Part shown: positions 8,706 to 17,599 of the stretch, in pieces | How positions within the stretch are numbered: the stretch's first letter is position 1 | Layout: every line of letters begins with the position of its first letter | Origin: CAJBLF01 sp964430205 | GTDB lineage: Bacteria > Patescibacteriota > Gracilibacteria > Absconditabacterales > Absconditicoccaceae | Length of the DNA: 21,276 nt | Direction of reading: 5' to 3' | NCBI GenBank assembly: GCA_964430205.1 | Contig: CAYSER010000016.1 | Location: forward strand, 1 to 21,276 | Position numbers and translations under genes: made by a program | Notes under the pieces: model-generated | What the model saw: the letters and a program-made list of their open reading frames with translations, nothing else | What the model was told of the DNA's origin: nothing | Database searches by the model: none

Positions 8706-9323
8706 ATGACGAATATATACATCATAAGACATGGACAGAACGAAGATAACGCGGAAGGCATACTCAATGGACATCGCGATATGCCATTGACGGAGATTGG
8801 TGAAAATCAAGCGCTGCAATTAGCGGAAGAATTGAAGTCAATGAATATCCATATAGATAAGGTATATAGCTCGCCATTGCAAAGAGCATATCGTACGGGA
8901 GAGATCATCACGGATCACCTGCATATCAGCAAACCAGAAAAACTGGACCTCCTTATAGAACGCGATTTCTGAGTGATGACGGGTAAATCGATAAAAGACA
9001 TCGAAAAGCTATGTGGCTCAGATATCATCAAGACAGATACTATCACCTATTTTCTCTCGCCGCAAGGTGCAGAGACCTTTCCGCAATTGATCGAAAGGGC
9101 AAAGAAAGCATTGGCCTATATCCAAGATAAGCATAAAGATGGGAATGTCCTGATAGCGACCCATGGGGATTTCGGCAAGATGCTCTATACCGCCTATTAT
9201 GATTTGGATCGAAAAGACGTCCTTACAGGATTCCATTTCGGAAATTCAGAAGTGCTCTTGCTCGCACCGGATACGGCACCAGAACACGCACACATGTTCC
9301 AAACGCAGCAGCACAATCACTAA
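8706..9323 (+). CDS. histidine phosphatase family protein (phosphoglycerate mutase-like)
   Basis: A 205-residue stand-alone phosphatase. The N-terminus is IYIIRHGQNEDNAEG with catalytic His9 region RHGQ, followed by the GHRDMPLTEIG motif, SSPLQRAYRTGEII with the second Arg, the acid motif IERDFGVMTGKS, and ATHGDFGKML with the second catalytic His. The Gly of RDFG is UGA and DLDWKDVL uses CGA for Trp. The family includes sugar-phosphate and nucleotide phosphatases, so the substrate cannot be named. It lies 61 bases behind proS and is probably co-transcribed. Together with the two domains inside IleS, three such phosphatase domains occur within about 5 kb, all next to or inside aminoacyl-tRNA synthetases. 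Confidence 0.9.
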
Positions 9324-9354
9324 CAGGAAGGAATCTGTAATAATTTTTCAAAAA

Positions 9355-9391
9355 TTGCAAAATACAATTTTACCATTATAATTATAATGGT
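9355..9391 (+). promoter_or_regulatory. promoter overlapped by a perfect 20-bp palindrome
   Basis: TTGCAA (9355-9360), 16 bases, then TATAAT (9377-9382) forms a good promoter. The -10 box lies inside ACCATTATAATTATAATGGT (9372-9391), a perfect palindrome. A dimeric repressor binding here would block RNA polymerase, so an operator is a reasonable guess. The gene starts 22 bases after the palindrome. The palindrome has no GC-rich stem or T-tract, so it is unlikely to be a terminator. Confidence 0.55.
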
Positions 9392-9413
9392 TTTATGATA
9401 TATACCATAAAAA

Positions 9414-10229
9414 ATGTCATGAATTGAACAAAATGATAACATGCAAATAAACGAAAATGAAATTCAAATAAATAAAAACGAAGAACTTAGTCAAGTTTTT
9501 CCTTCAACGAAAAAAGAGCTTAATGAATTGCAAAAATCAATAAGTCCAAAAGAAAGAATAAAAGATTGAATATATTTATGGAAAGAATGAATGTTTATGG
9601 TAAAAGATGAAGCATGAAAATTGCACAAATCAATTTTTATGAATGGGGAATGGGTATGAGGGAAACCTGCTAGATATACAAATATCTATGATTTAACAGG
9701 AAAAGAATACATAAGAGCACGAGATTGGGAAAAAAATCGGAAAGAAACAAACGTACAAAAACCAGCAATTAAAGAACCGATCAAAGATACAGAATTTATC
9801 ACATATTTGAAAGAGAAAAATATTATTCCTGACATAAAGAATAGTACGGTATATTATATACCAGTGGAAGATGGTAAATGAAAGATAGTTAGATACGAAG
9901 CGATGTATATAAGGAACGATAATCCATCAGAAGTTATACAATTCCCTATCAAGGACATAAATTGAAACATAGTAAGATTTCAGACAATTACAAGGAACAT
10001 AGGGCTTGAGAAACCTTTAGTGGATCCAATAGATTTTATATCTCTTGGCTGAGGTATACGAATGTCTTTTGCGAAATGACTAACCACATTAGCACCCAAA
10101 GCTGGAATAAATCTTTCTAAGACAGCCATTAGACAAATATCCAAAGGTGGTTTGTTTATGGAGGTATTATGACAAATAATACCAAAAGAGGCATTACAGC
10201 TGTTTATTCAAGGTTGATCAAACAATTAA
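9414..10229 (+). CDS. AT-rich orphan gene, unknown function
   Basis: A 271-residue protein readable only if UGA means Gly: eleven UGA codons, no TAA or TAG until 10227-10229. It starts MSGIEQNDNMQINENE. The first 60 residues are Asn/Glu/Lys-rich and probably disordered. A middle part (GIYLWKEGMFMVKDEAGKLH, MNGEWVGGKPARYTNIYD, YIRAWDWEKNWKET) is rich in Trp, Tyr and Gly, as in small beta-rich or repeat modules. The last ~70 residues are Gly-rich and hydrophobic (DFISLGGGIWMSFAKGL, GGLFMEVLGQIIP), like membrane-associated or pre-toxin regions of polymorphic toxins, but I cannot assign a family. Codons are markedly A-rich (AAA, ATA, AAT) compared with neighbours, which suggests transfer from, or evolution in, a related recoded genome. 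It has its own promoter and a shared downstream terminator, so it is a single-gene unit. Confidence 0.8.
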
Positions 10230-10254
10230 AAAAAGCCCGTACGGGCTTTTTTTT
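10228..10254. terminator. bidirectional rho-independent terminator
   Basis: AAAAGCCCGTACGGGCTTTT (10231-10250) is a perfect palindrome with an A-run on the left and a T-run on the right. It terminates the plus-strand orphan gene and the minus-strand typA, whose stop codons lie at its two edges and overlap the A/T runs. Confidence 0.9.
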
Positions 10255-12064
10255 ATCCTTTCGCTCCATGTTTTTTCCTTTCTGAATCTGTCAGATAGAT
10301 CTTTCTCAATCTGATATTTTTCGGAGTTACCTCTACATATTCGTCAGTACTGATATAGGCCAACGAATCTTCTAACGTCAACGGAATGATAGGTTCTAGT
10401 CTCATCGCTTCATCGTTGCCGCTTTCCCTAACATTGGTCTGTTGCTTATTCTTCGTCAAATTGACTGTCATATCGCCCGGTTTCGCGCTTTCGCCTACGA
10501 TCATTCCTTCGTACATCGCAGCCTGAGGAAGAATGAAGATCTTGCCTCTTTCCTGCAGTTTCCGGATACTGTATTTCATGCATTTGCCGTTTTCGATACT
10601 GATCATAGACCCGGTTGTCCTCTTTGGGATATCGCCCTTGTATGGTCCGTAATGGGAGAATGAGCTATACATGATACCTTCGCCTTTGGTGACAAGGATG
10701 AATTGCGATCTGAATCCGAGCAGTCCTCTGGTAGGCACTTCGAATTCCAACGTAGTGATGCCATTCACCGAATTCATATTCGTCATTTGTCATTTTTTCT
10801 TGGCTACCATATCGATAATGGTTCCGGACAAAGCATCATCGACATTGATGATGACCTGCTCTATCGGTTCAAGCTTCTTTCAATTTTCTTCTTTGAAGAT
10901 GACTTGCGGTGCAGAGACCTGAAGTTCGAATCATTCCCTTCTCATGGTCTCGATAAGTACGGAAAGATGAAGCTCTCCCCTACCGGAAACCGCGAACCTA
11001 TTCCCTCATTTATCGAAATCGATTTCCAATCAGACATTGGTCTGCAGTTCTTTGTGTAATCTTTCCTGGATATTCTTGGAGGTAACCAATTTCCCTTCTT
11101 TGCCGGCGAACGGAGAATCATTGACGAGAAAATCCATAGTCAAGGTAGGTGCATCCACTTTGATCGGCGGAAACGGTTCACATCATTCTACGCCGACCGT
11201 CTCCCCTACATAGATATTCGGGATGCCCGCGATGGTGATGATGTCGCCGCATTGCGCCTCTTGCGTTTCCACTCTGGAGAGTCAAAGCGTAGTGAATATC
11301 TTGGTAATCTTTCCTTTCCTCTTGTTCCCTGCATTATCAAAAATCACCACTTCCTGTCAGGGTTTTGCCGTTCATTCATAGACCCTTCCGATACCGAGCC
11401 TTCCGATGAAATCATCATAGCCGAGATTCACAATCTGCATACGGAACGGTCTGTCAGGATAATCTGCTGCAGGTTGGACGAATTTTTCTATCATATCAAA
11501 AATCGGTAAGATGTTCCCATGTTCTCTAGCATCTTCAAAATCTTTCATATCATCGAACGCATATCCACCTTTGGCGCTACAGTAGATGATAGGGAAATCC
11601 GCCTGTTCATCTGTCGCTCAAAGCGAAAAGAAGAGATCAAACAATTGGTTGATCACCCAAGTAGGTCTTGCAGTATCTTTGTCGATCTTGTTGATGACAA
11701 CGATCGGTTTGAGACCGAGCTCCAAAGATTTCTTAAGAACGAATTTCGTCTGCGGCATAGGTCATTCATAAGCATCGACAAGCAGCAAGACACTGTCGAC
11801 CATTTTCAAGACCCTCTCTACTTCACTACCGAAATCAGCATGCCCCGGAGTATCGATGATATTGATAACATCGCCTTGGTAATTGACGGACGTATTTTTG
11901 GAATAGATAGTGATTCCTCTTTCCCTTTCCTGATCATTATTATCCATGATAAGATTCTGATCCTCTGCCATTTTCATCGTCCCCGACTGCGTAAGCAGTT
12001 TATCGACCAAGCTGGTTTTTCCATGATCGACATGAGCAATGATGGCGATATTTCTGATAGCCAT
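10253..12064 (-). CDS. typA: translational GTPase TypA/BipA
   Basis: A 603-residue ribosome-binding GTPase of the EF-G family, involved in ribosome assembly and stress adaptation; length matches the family (~607). G1 is AHVDHGKTSLVDKL (near residue 10), G2 ERERGITI, G3 DTPGHADFG, G4 NKIDKD, G5 SAKGG. Domain II (FRMQIVNLGYDDFIGRLGIG), domain III (VSGRGELHLSVLIETMRREG) and the TypA-specific C-terminus (VPTRGLLGFRSQF, LQERGKIF, RLRKIYLTDSERKK) follow. Gly codons written UGA occur at conserved sites such as VDAYEG-PMPQT and MRREG-FELQV. All conserved Arg seen are AGA, AGG, CGT or CGC, and the single CGG noted (YSIWKLQERG) falls at an aromatic position. A terminator-like hairpin lies only about 25 bases upstream of the start. 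Confidence 0.97.
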
Positions 12065-12088
12065 TGATAATTAGCTTATATGTATAAA

Positions 12089-12113
12089 ACAAAAAAGACC
12101 CTCGAAGAAAGTC
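12089..12113 (-). terminator. terminator or attenuator between sortase and typA
   Basis: On the minus strand the RNA GACUUUC-UUC-GAGGGUC folds into a 7-bp stem with two G-U pairs (12097-12113), followed by a run of six U (12091-12096). It ends 25 bases before the typA start. It may terminate the sortase transcript, but it may also sit inside a typA leader that starts in 12114-12226. Confidence 0.6.
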
Positions 12114-12229
12114 CATGATGAAAACTATATTTCGATTGCCCTACCTATACTCTTTTCCTACAAAATTACAATAGCTCATAAAAAGACAAATACCTTCATT
12201 CTAAATTCTGCATTCTACATTCTGAATTA
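12114..12229. repeat. AT-rich spacer with ATTCT-type short repeats
   Basis: No gene is visible between the hairpin and the sortase stop. At about 12197-12229 three to four near-copies of an ATTCTNNA unit follow each other (ATTCTAAATTCTGCATTCTA, then CATTCTGAATTA). The same kind of sequence, in both orientations, occurs in the tRNA spacers at 20124-20203. A weak minus-strand promoter (TTGTAA, 16 bases, TATAGG) can be read around 12140-12168, which could serve typA. Confidence 0.4.
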
Positions 12230-13078
12230 ATCAATGAGTTTAGCTACGACCATGATTCTCTTGTTATCCGTTCATAATGGATAGCATCACATAAGGGTGA
12301 TATAGCTTCCTCAGGCATTCTGATAGGTCATATATTGAGCATTGACCTGTTTTGGTGAAACGACGAACAGATCGATGACCTTATACTCATACATATTTCC
12401 TTTCCATAATATCTGGATCAAAGTGCTATCTCTGAGCTTAGGGATATCCTTGAAGATAGTCCCGTATGGATTGGTCTTCCGGACGACATAGCTCGTATGT
12501 CCGAACAATAAGGTGTTCCCTTCTTCACCAGGTGCTGGTGTGGTCGGATATTTCACGATTCACGAATTGAGCGCATCATCAAAATTGGCCTTGGCAAAAT
12601 CCACAGGCTGCATATTCTCCGTCGTGACGATAGGGACATCCAGTCAAAGCGATGGCACGATAAGCCTATCCACAGGAGGCACGGTATTGAAAGAAAAATT
12701 ATAATCCATGAGATGAGACTGCAGCGTCTCTTCGGTGGAAGGAGCAAGCGTATTCACATCAGCGGTCTGTTGATAATGTTTGAGCAATCCTTGTATCTCG
12801 GTATCGTTTTTCTGTGCAGTATCGACGATAGTCGAGATAGAATTATTTTCAGAGATTTGAGAAGTGGCTATGGGAGCGGTTGGATGGATCTCAGACTCGA
12901 ACAAAGCGCGAAAATTATAAGCAAAAAGCTCTAGGTTGGTAAGCACCAGTATGATCACGAAAACAGCGCTGAAAAAGATGGCGAACGTCCTTATCTCACG
13001 GAAAAATCAGCGTTTCGGCGATAGATTGATGGAATGCTCATGGAGTCAATACATATCGAGCGTAGAGGAAATAAACAT
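12227..13078 (-). CDS. sortase family transpeptidase, membrane-anchored
   Basis: A 283-residue cysteine transpeptidase that attaches surface proteins to cell-wall or pilin acceptors. The N-terminal ~28 residues are cytoplasmic and are followed by one membrane anchor (TFAIFFSAVFVIILVLTNLE). A low-complexity Ser/Thr/Gln linker leads to the catalytic domain: DRLIVPSLGLDVPI, YPTTPAPGEEGNTLLFGHTSY with the catalytic His, NPYGTIFKDIPKL, then ITLMGCYPLGTDNKRIMVVA with catalytic Cys and Arg. The Gly before Cys and others are UGA; VVWKTNPYG uses CGG for Trp. The class cannot be set with certainty. The ATG at 13078 lies 6 bases after a TATAAT box, suggesting a leaderless mRNA. No substrate gene with a sorting signal is seen nearby. 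Under the standard code the domain is cut just before the catalytic Cys. Confidence 0.93.
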
Positions 13079-13084
13079 AGTCTC

Positions 13085-13113
13085 ATTATACCCGAAGAAG
13101 AAATAAAACCCAA
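13085..13113 (-). promoter_or_regulatory. sortase promoter, apparently leaderless
   Basis: On the minus strand TTGGGT (13108-13113) and a perfect TATAAT (13085-13090) are 17 bases apart. Only 6 bases (GAGACT) separate the -10 box from the start codon, so transcription would begin at or next to the A of the ATG. No Shine-Dalgarno sequence is possible in such a transcript. Confidence 0.6.
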
Positions 13114-13203
13114 AAATCAGAGGATTGAAGAAAGAGAAAGAATTGACATATCATAAAATATATCCAAGATTTTTTCTTGAAAACCAGGAAAATTACCATA
13201 AGC

Positions 13204-13231
13204 TTGCCGAAAAATATATTTATTGCATAAT
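13204..13231 (+). promoter_or_regulatory. candidate promoter of the SbcC-like gene
   Basis: TTGCCG (13204-13209), 16 bases, CATAAT (13226-13231). It would start transcription within a few bases of the GTG codon at 13241. The match is moderate, and the divergent spacer 13114-13203 shows nothing else I can support. Confidence 0.35.
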
Positions 13232-13240
13232 CAATGCGAA

Positions 13241-15736
13241 GTGCTTAATCTCATAGCCGTATCATATAAGAATATCTGACCATTCCAAGACAGGCTCTTG
13301 AGCGTTTTTTTCAATAGCTGAAAGATGCTCATCAAGGCGCCGATCTGATCAGGAAAGAGCTTTTTATTCTTTGATGGACCGATCTACGGATTATACAAAT
13401 ATAGCTCAAGGAATATCCTGAATTCCAAATCCAAGGATGGATATATCAAGATCATCTGTGAAGTGGACCATACCCTCTATTTCATCACGAGAATGATCAA
13501 AAAAGGCAAATCGAAAGACACCTGCGAATCGAAGCTTTATACCGTGGAATGAAAGCTTCCAGATTTCACGGAATATGCTCCTCTGAAAAATGATGTCGAC
13601 ATAGAACAACTGATCAAGAGATATCCAGGAGCGAAACTCGAAGATATAGCATTCAAGAATGAGACAGATCTCCAACAGAACCTACAAACCTTCCTTCCTC
13701 CGAGAGAAGTGATCATGAACACGATCTTCCTGATGCAGGATTCCGATAATATTTTTGAACTTACGCCATTGGATAGGCTTACGATACTCAAGAATGTCTT
13801 CAATCTCATGGGTATCGATGAAGCCAAGGAGGTGCTTGCAGACAAAAAAAGAGAGATCCGATACAAGATCAAAGCCACGACAGATATCTCCAGATTCAAT
13901 GAGAAGCTGAAAAGCGGGATCAAAAGCTATCTATTGCTGTTCGATAGCACAAAGGATATGGTAAAAAAAGAAATCGACACGGAAGCATACGAACGCTATT
14001 TCGAAGAGCGAGGAATGGTGGAAGAGAAGGTCCAGATAGGAGATTTCTCCCTCAAAGACTTTCCTCTTCAATGGGAAGGTGACCTTCACGATCTGATTGA
14101 TAAGAAAAAGACAGAAGAGCAAAAAATCGATAACCAGATGGAGACGATCCAGAAAGTCATAACAGAGACCCAATGAAAAGTCAAAGAGATACAAAAGAAA
14201 GAGAATGATCTCACGCTGAGCATCGATGCATTGCAGAAAAAGATCGATGCTATCGATATGACAAAGATCGAGGAGCTGAAGCGCCAGAGACAAGAGATCA
14301 TCACAAGACAGATCGATCATGAGCGTCATATCGCCAAGAAGGCTATATGGGAATATAGCAAGGGATCATGAATTGATATTGATGCCGAAGATGAAGAGGA
14401 TATCTCAGTAGCGCAAGCATATCTATTCGTGCAAGAGCTTATCCATCAAGGAAAGAAGTGAAGCGAAACGATAAAAAATATTCAGCTTCAGATAGCCAAT
14501 ATCGAGCTCATGGAAAAGAATATGATCGATAAGCGGGAAACGGAAAAAAAGCATAAGAGAGAGAAGATAGGCGACAAAGAGAATCAGATCAAGAAAATGA
14601 TGGCCACACTTGGTGAACTCGAGAAACATATCGAACTCCAAGCGACGTTCTCATGCGAAAGAATTCAGGAACCTTGCCCATTCATCAAGATCATCAACAA
14701 GAAGACATTCGATCAGCTGGAGCATCAAAAGGATGATATCATCGCACAACAGAAAGCATTGGAAGAAGAGATGCAATCTATGCAAAGAGATCTGGGTACA
14801 TGGGAATCCAACAAACCTACGAATGAATGAACAGGGAAGAAAGCATTGGATGAAGAGAGGCAACAAGCCGAAACGCATATTGAACAGATAAAAAGCATCC
14901 TGGACGAAATAGCGTACAAAGAGATCGGGAAACACTATGTTGAGTATATGGAAGAGGACAAGGAAGCGAAAAGGCTGGAAAGAGCTATCCTCGAGATGGA
15001 AGAGCAAAGCAAACAAGTAGGAGAACGGAAAATCAGCATCGAAAGAGAGATCGTCCAGAAAGAAGAAATCACAAAGCAACGCGAAGGAGAGCTTGAGACG
15101 ATAGGCAAGAAAGAAGAGGAACGGAAGATATTAGGGAAACAGAAAGAAAAGATGGATAGCGCTATGATCAGGGCTATCGAAAAGAATCATCTCGCCATGA
15201 AGCAATGCTATTATGATATGGAAACGCTGGTGAATGATTTCAAAGAACAACAATTGGAAAGCCAGAAATTGGCTGAACAGGAAACCATGCTCGGGAATCT
15301 CTATACCATATTCTCTAAGGAGCTATTGCTACTGGTATTGCAGGATCATCTGCCGATATTGAATGATATCATAAATAACTATCTTGCACAAGTGGTTGAT
15401 TATCAGATCAACCTGCAGCTCAGGAATGATGCAGAGAAGGTTGAATTGGAAGCGAGAATCATAGATACCAAAGGCATGAGAGATACCAAAAGCTTGAGTT
15501 GAGGACAAAGGATAATCCTGAAACTCGTATGGATGCTTGCTATCTCATCATACATCAACTCCCCTATCCTGTTCCTTGATGAGACCATCAACAATCTCGA
15601 TGCAGATACGGTAGGAAAAGTCGCTGATATGCTTGAGGATTTCGTGAAACAGAGGGATATGAAGCTCTATACTATCACGCACAGCCAACAAATCCAGGAG
15701 ATGGACATATGGGACAAGATCATTGCCATCGCATAG
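13241..15736 (+). CDS. SbcC/Rad50-like SMC-family ATPase
   Basis: An 831-residue DNA-repair type ATPase. The N-terminal half of the ABC head has SYKNIGPFQD and Walker A APIGSGKS (32-40; its first Gly is UGA). A Rad50-like region follows (TFLPPREVIMNTIFLMQDSD, Q-loop area). Residues about 170-720 are long charged coiled coil. The C-terminal head has the ABC signature LSGGQR (first Gly at 754 is UGA), Walker B ILFLDETINNLD (Asp780, Glu781) and YTITHSQQ with the H-loop His. Near the coil midpoint Cys472 and Cys479 (CERIQEPCP) may form a hinge or a variant zinc hook in place of CxxC. A partner SbcD/Mre11 gene is not visible here. The start is uncertain: GTG at 13241 fits the family start, while TTG at 13223 is also in frame. 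Confidence 0.9.
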
Positions 15737-15815
15737 GATCGTCATACAGAAGATAATTTGCATTCATACTATATTTTTTTATAGTGAAAAAGCTTTTTTA
15801 GCTATTGAGAGGAAT

Positions 15816-16268
15816 ATGAGATATATCACCATGGTAAAGAGATTCGAGAAAACCCATACCTGCCCGTTTTGTCACGAAAGACCGGAACACATCATAGAAG
15901 AGAGCAAGCATTTTATGATACTCCCTGCCCGTGCACAATATGTTAAGCATCATATCCTGATCGTACCCAAAAGACATGTAAATATCCTAGCGACACTGAC
16001 ACATGCCGAGCATGCCGAACTCTATAAGCTAGTGGATAAGCGAGCAAGCAAGCTACATACCAAGCACAAGGACGTAAGCCTGTTATTAAGGGATGGCTTA
16101 GTGAACGATCCGAAGATCGGCAAATCCATAAACCATCTACATTTCCATCTCCTACCGGACATAGGAGTGCATATCCAGAGCGACAAAGCATCAGAAGACC
16201 GCACCCGACTAGAAGACAACGCATACGAAAGAGTGACGGAGTCATACAGGAAAGCATTTTTATCATAA
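15816..16268 (+). CDS. HIT-family nucleotide hydrolase/transferase
   Basis: A 150-residue histidine-triad protein. A zinc-binding CPFC motif lies near the N-terminus (residues 16-19), then VPKRHVNILATLTHAEHAEL and the triad NHLHFHLLP (His-x-His-x-His). Family members cleave nucleotide phosphoramidates, AMP-lysine or Ap4A-like dinucleotides. The C-terminal extension (ASEDRTWLEDNAYERV) uses CGA for Trp. The ATG at 15816 is preceded by GAGAGGAAT, a possible Shine-Dalgarno set very close to the start; the ATG at 15831 is an alternative. It lies 79 bases after the SbcC-like gene, and the MFS-like gene starts 8 bases after its stop, so the latter two form a transcription unit. Confidence 0.9.
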   Translation: MRYITMVKRFEKTHTCPFCHERPEHIIEESKHFMILPARAQYVKHHILIVPKRHVNILATLTHAEHAELYKLVDKRASKLHTKHKDVSLLLRDGLVNDPKIGKSINHLHFHLLPDIGVHIQSDKASEDRTRLEDNAYERVTESYRKAFLS

Positions 16269-16276
16269 TCCGAGGA

Positions 16277-17452
16277 ATGAAGAATAAGAATCTCATAATA
16301 TTCATCATCATTACGTTTTTGCGGAGCCTCTTTATCGCTACGCTGAAATTCTTCTTGCGATCATATCTCAAGGATGTTAGCATAAGTCTAGAAGAGATAA
16401 CAGGATATCTGAGCCTATGAGGAATGATAGCATATCTCATATGATCGTCGCTAGCATATGCATTTCGCAAGAAGACCATCGTATTTTCCGCATGACTCCT
16501 AGCGATATTCTGTCTAGCCATTGGCAATGCGCTCGGCTATTATCCGTATCCGGTATTTGTCCTCTTGGTGAGCTGAATCGGATTCGCTTTCAGCCTACGA
16601 TTAGTGATCAAGTCAATACTGCTGAGTATAGAGATACAGAAGTCCGCAGCTAGCGAGGCGAAAATCAATGGATTGACGAACATAGCGGTATTGATCTGAA
16701 TGCTGATAGGAAGCTATCTTGGATTGAGCATATTCAAAAGACGATGAACAAACGGATTCCAGATCATCATCAGTGTCTTGGTAGTATCCAATGCCCTTAC
16801 CATGATGATGGATTATGATACGCATTCCAAGACAGAACCGTTTTCCAAGAAGCTGAAGCACATGTTTCCAAGCATCCGGAGTATCGCTAAGAAATACATT
16901 CGGCTATTGGTACCGATAGGGACATTACGGGCGATTTCGACCGCCATCGCACAAAAAATGTTGGAATTCTGAGTCGATGTCTTCGAAAAGACACCGAAGA
17001 GCTCAATCCAAGTATTGCTAATATCCTTTACAGGAATAATCTTAGGACACCTGATTTCCGTATTATTCAAAAGAAAGAGGAAATTGCTTGCTATGCTCTT
17101 TACCATGATCTTCTGATTGGGCACGATCTATTTCCCTCATATCATCATGAGATACGAATACTACAGCACGCTGAACATATTCTGATTTCTCTGCGGAATC
17201 TTTGCATGAATAGCTATCAACCTCCTAGAATGAAGATACTTCTTCCATATCGGAGATGATCACAAGAAAGAGTATTGATCGGTCGCATATGGGATCATAA
17301 CCAGTATTATGATATACATAATCATGATCGCTACGGATTTTATGGGCAAAGGATTGGGGAATAAGATAACTTTCTTCTTTTTTGGGATCATGCTGTTGCT
17401 CATGCCATTTTTCATCAGAAAATTCGATGCGTCTGATATCACAAAGCAATAA
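16277..17452 (+). CDS. MFS-like multi-spanning membrane transporter
   Basis: A 391-residue integral membrane protein with about 11-12 hydrophobic helices starting at NLIIFIIITFLWSLFIATL. The layout, with a basic loop after helix 2 (AYAFRKKTIVF), a long middle loop (DYDTHSKTEPFSKKLKHMF) and a second basic loop (KRKRK), resembles the major facilitator superfamily, perhaps the lysophospholipid-transporter type, but the substrate cannot be read from sequence. Nine or more in-frame UGA codons act as Gly, many inside helices. Seven CGA/CGG codons lie in or at the ends of helices, where Trp is natural and Arg is not; true Arg (AGA, AGG, CGC) are in loops. It begins 8 bases after the HIT gene stop. 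Under the standard code this gene is almost invisible. Confidence 0.85.
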
Positions 17453-17518
17453 ACGTCAGAAAAAAGAGGGGGAAAGTTAACAAAAAAGTTGTTTTTATAA
17501 AATATTGTCAAGGATAAC

Positions 17519-17542
17519 AACACATCATGGATGTGTTTTTTT
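17519..17542 (+). terminator. rho-independent terminator after the transporter gene
   Basis: An 8-bp stem (AACACATC/GATGTGTT, 3-nt loop, 17519-17537) runs into a T-tract to 17542. It lies 66 bases after the stop of the transporter gene. Confidence 0.85.
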
Positions 17543-17557
17543 GGTTATTTTTCGTCC

Positions 17558-17585
17558 TTGGAATATACTTATAAAGATTTATATC
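17558..17585 (+). promoter_or_regulatory. candidate promoter of the envelope protein gene
   Basis: TTGGAA (17558-17563), 16 bases, TATATC (17580-17585), 14 bases before the ATG at 17600 and right after the upstream terminator. No Shine-Dalgarno sequence is seen in the short leader. Confidence 0.35.
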
Positions 17586-17599
17586 ATTTGCCGGATACT

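Noticed and set aside
9353..9391. terminator of the histidine phosphatase gene
   Set aside because: AT-only hairpins are present, but there is no GC stem with a T-tract; the palindrome overlaps a good -10 box and fits an operator better.
15768..15785. terminator after the SbcC-like gene (ACTATA/TATAGT hairpin)
   Set aside because: The stem is 6 bp of mainly A/T with its T-run in the loop rather than after it, so it is unlikely to terminate.
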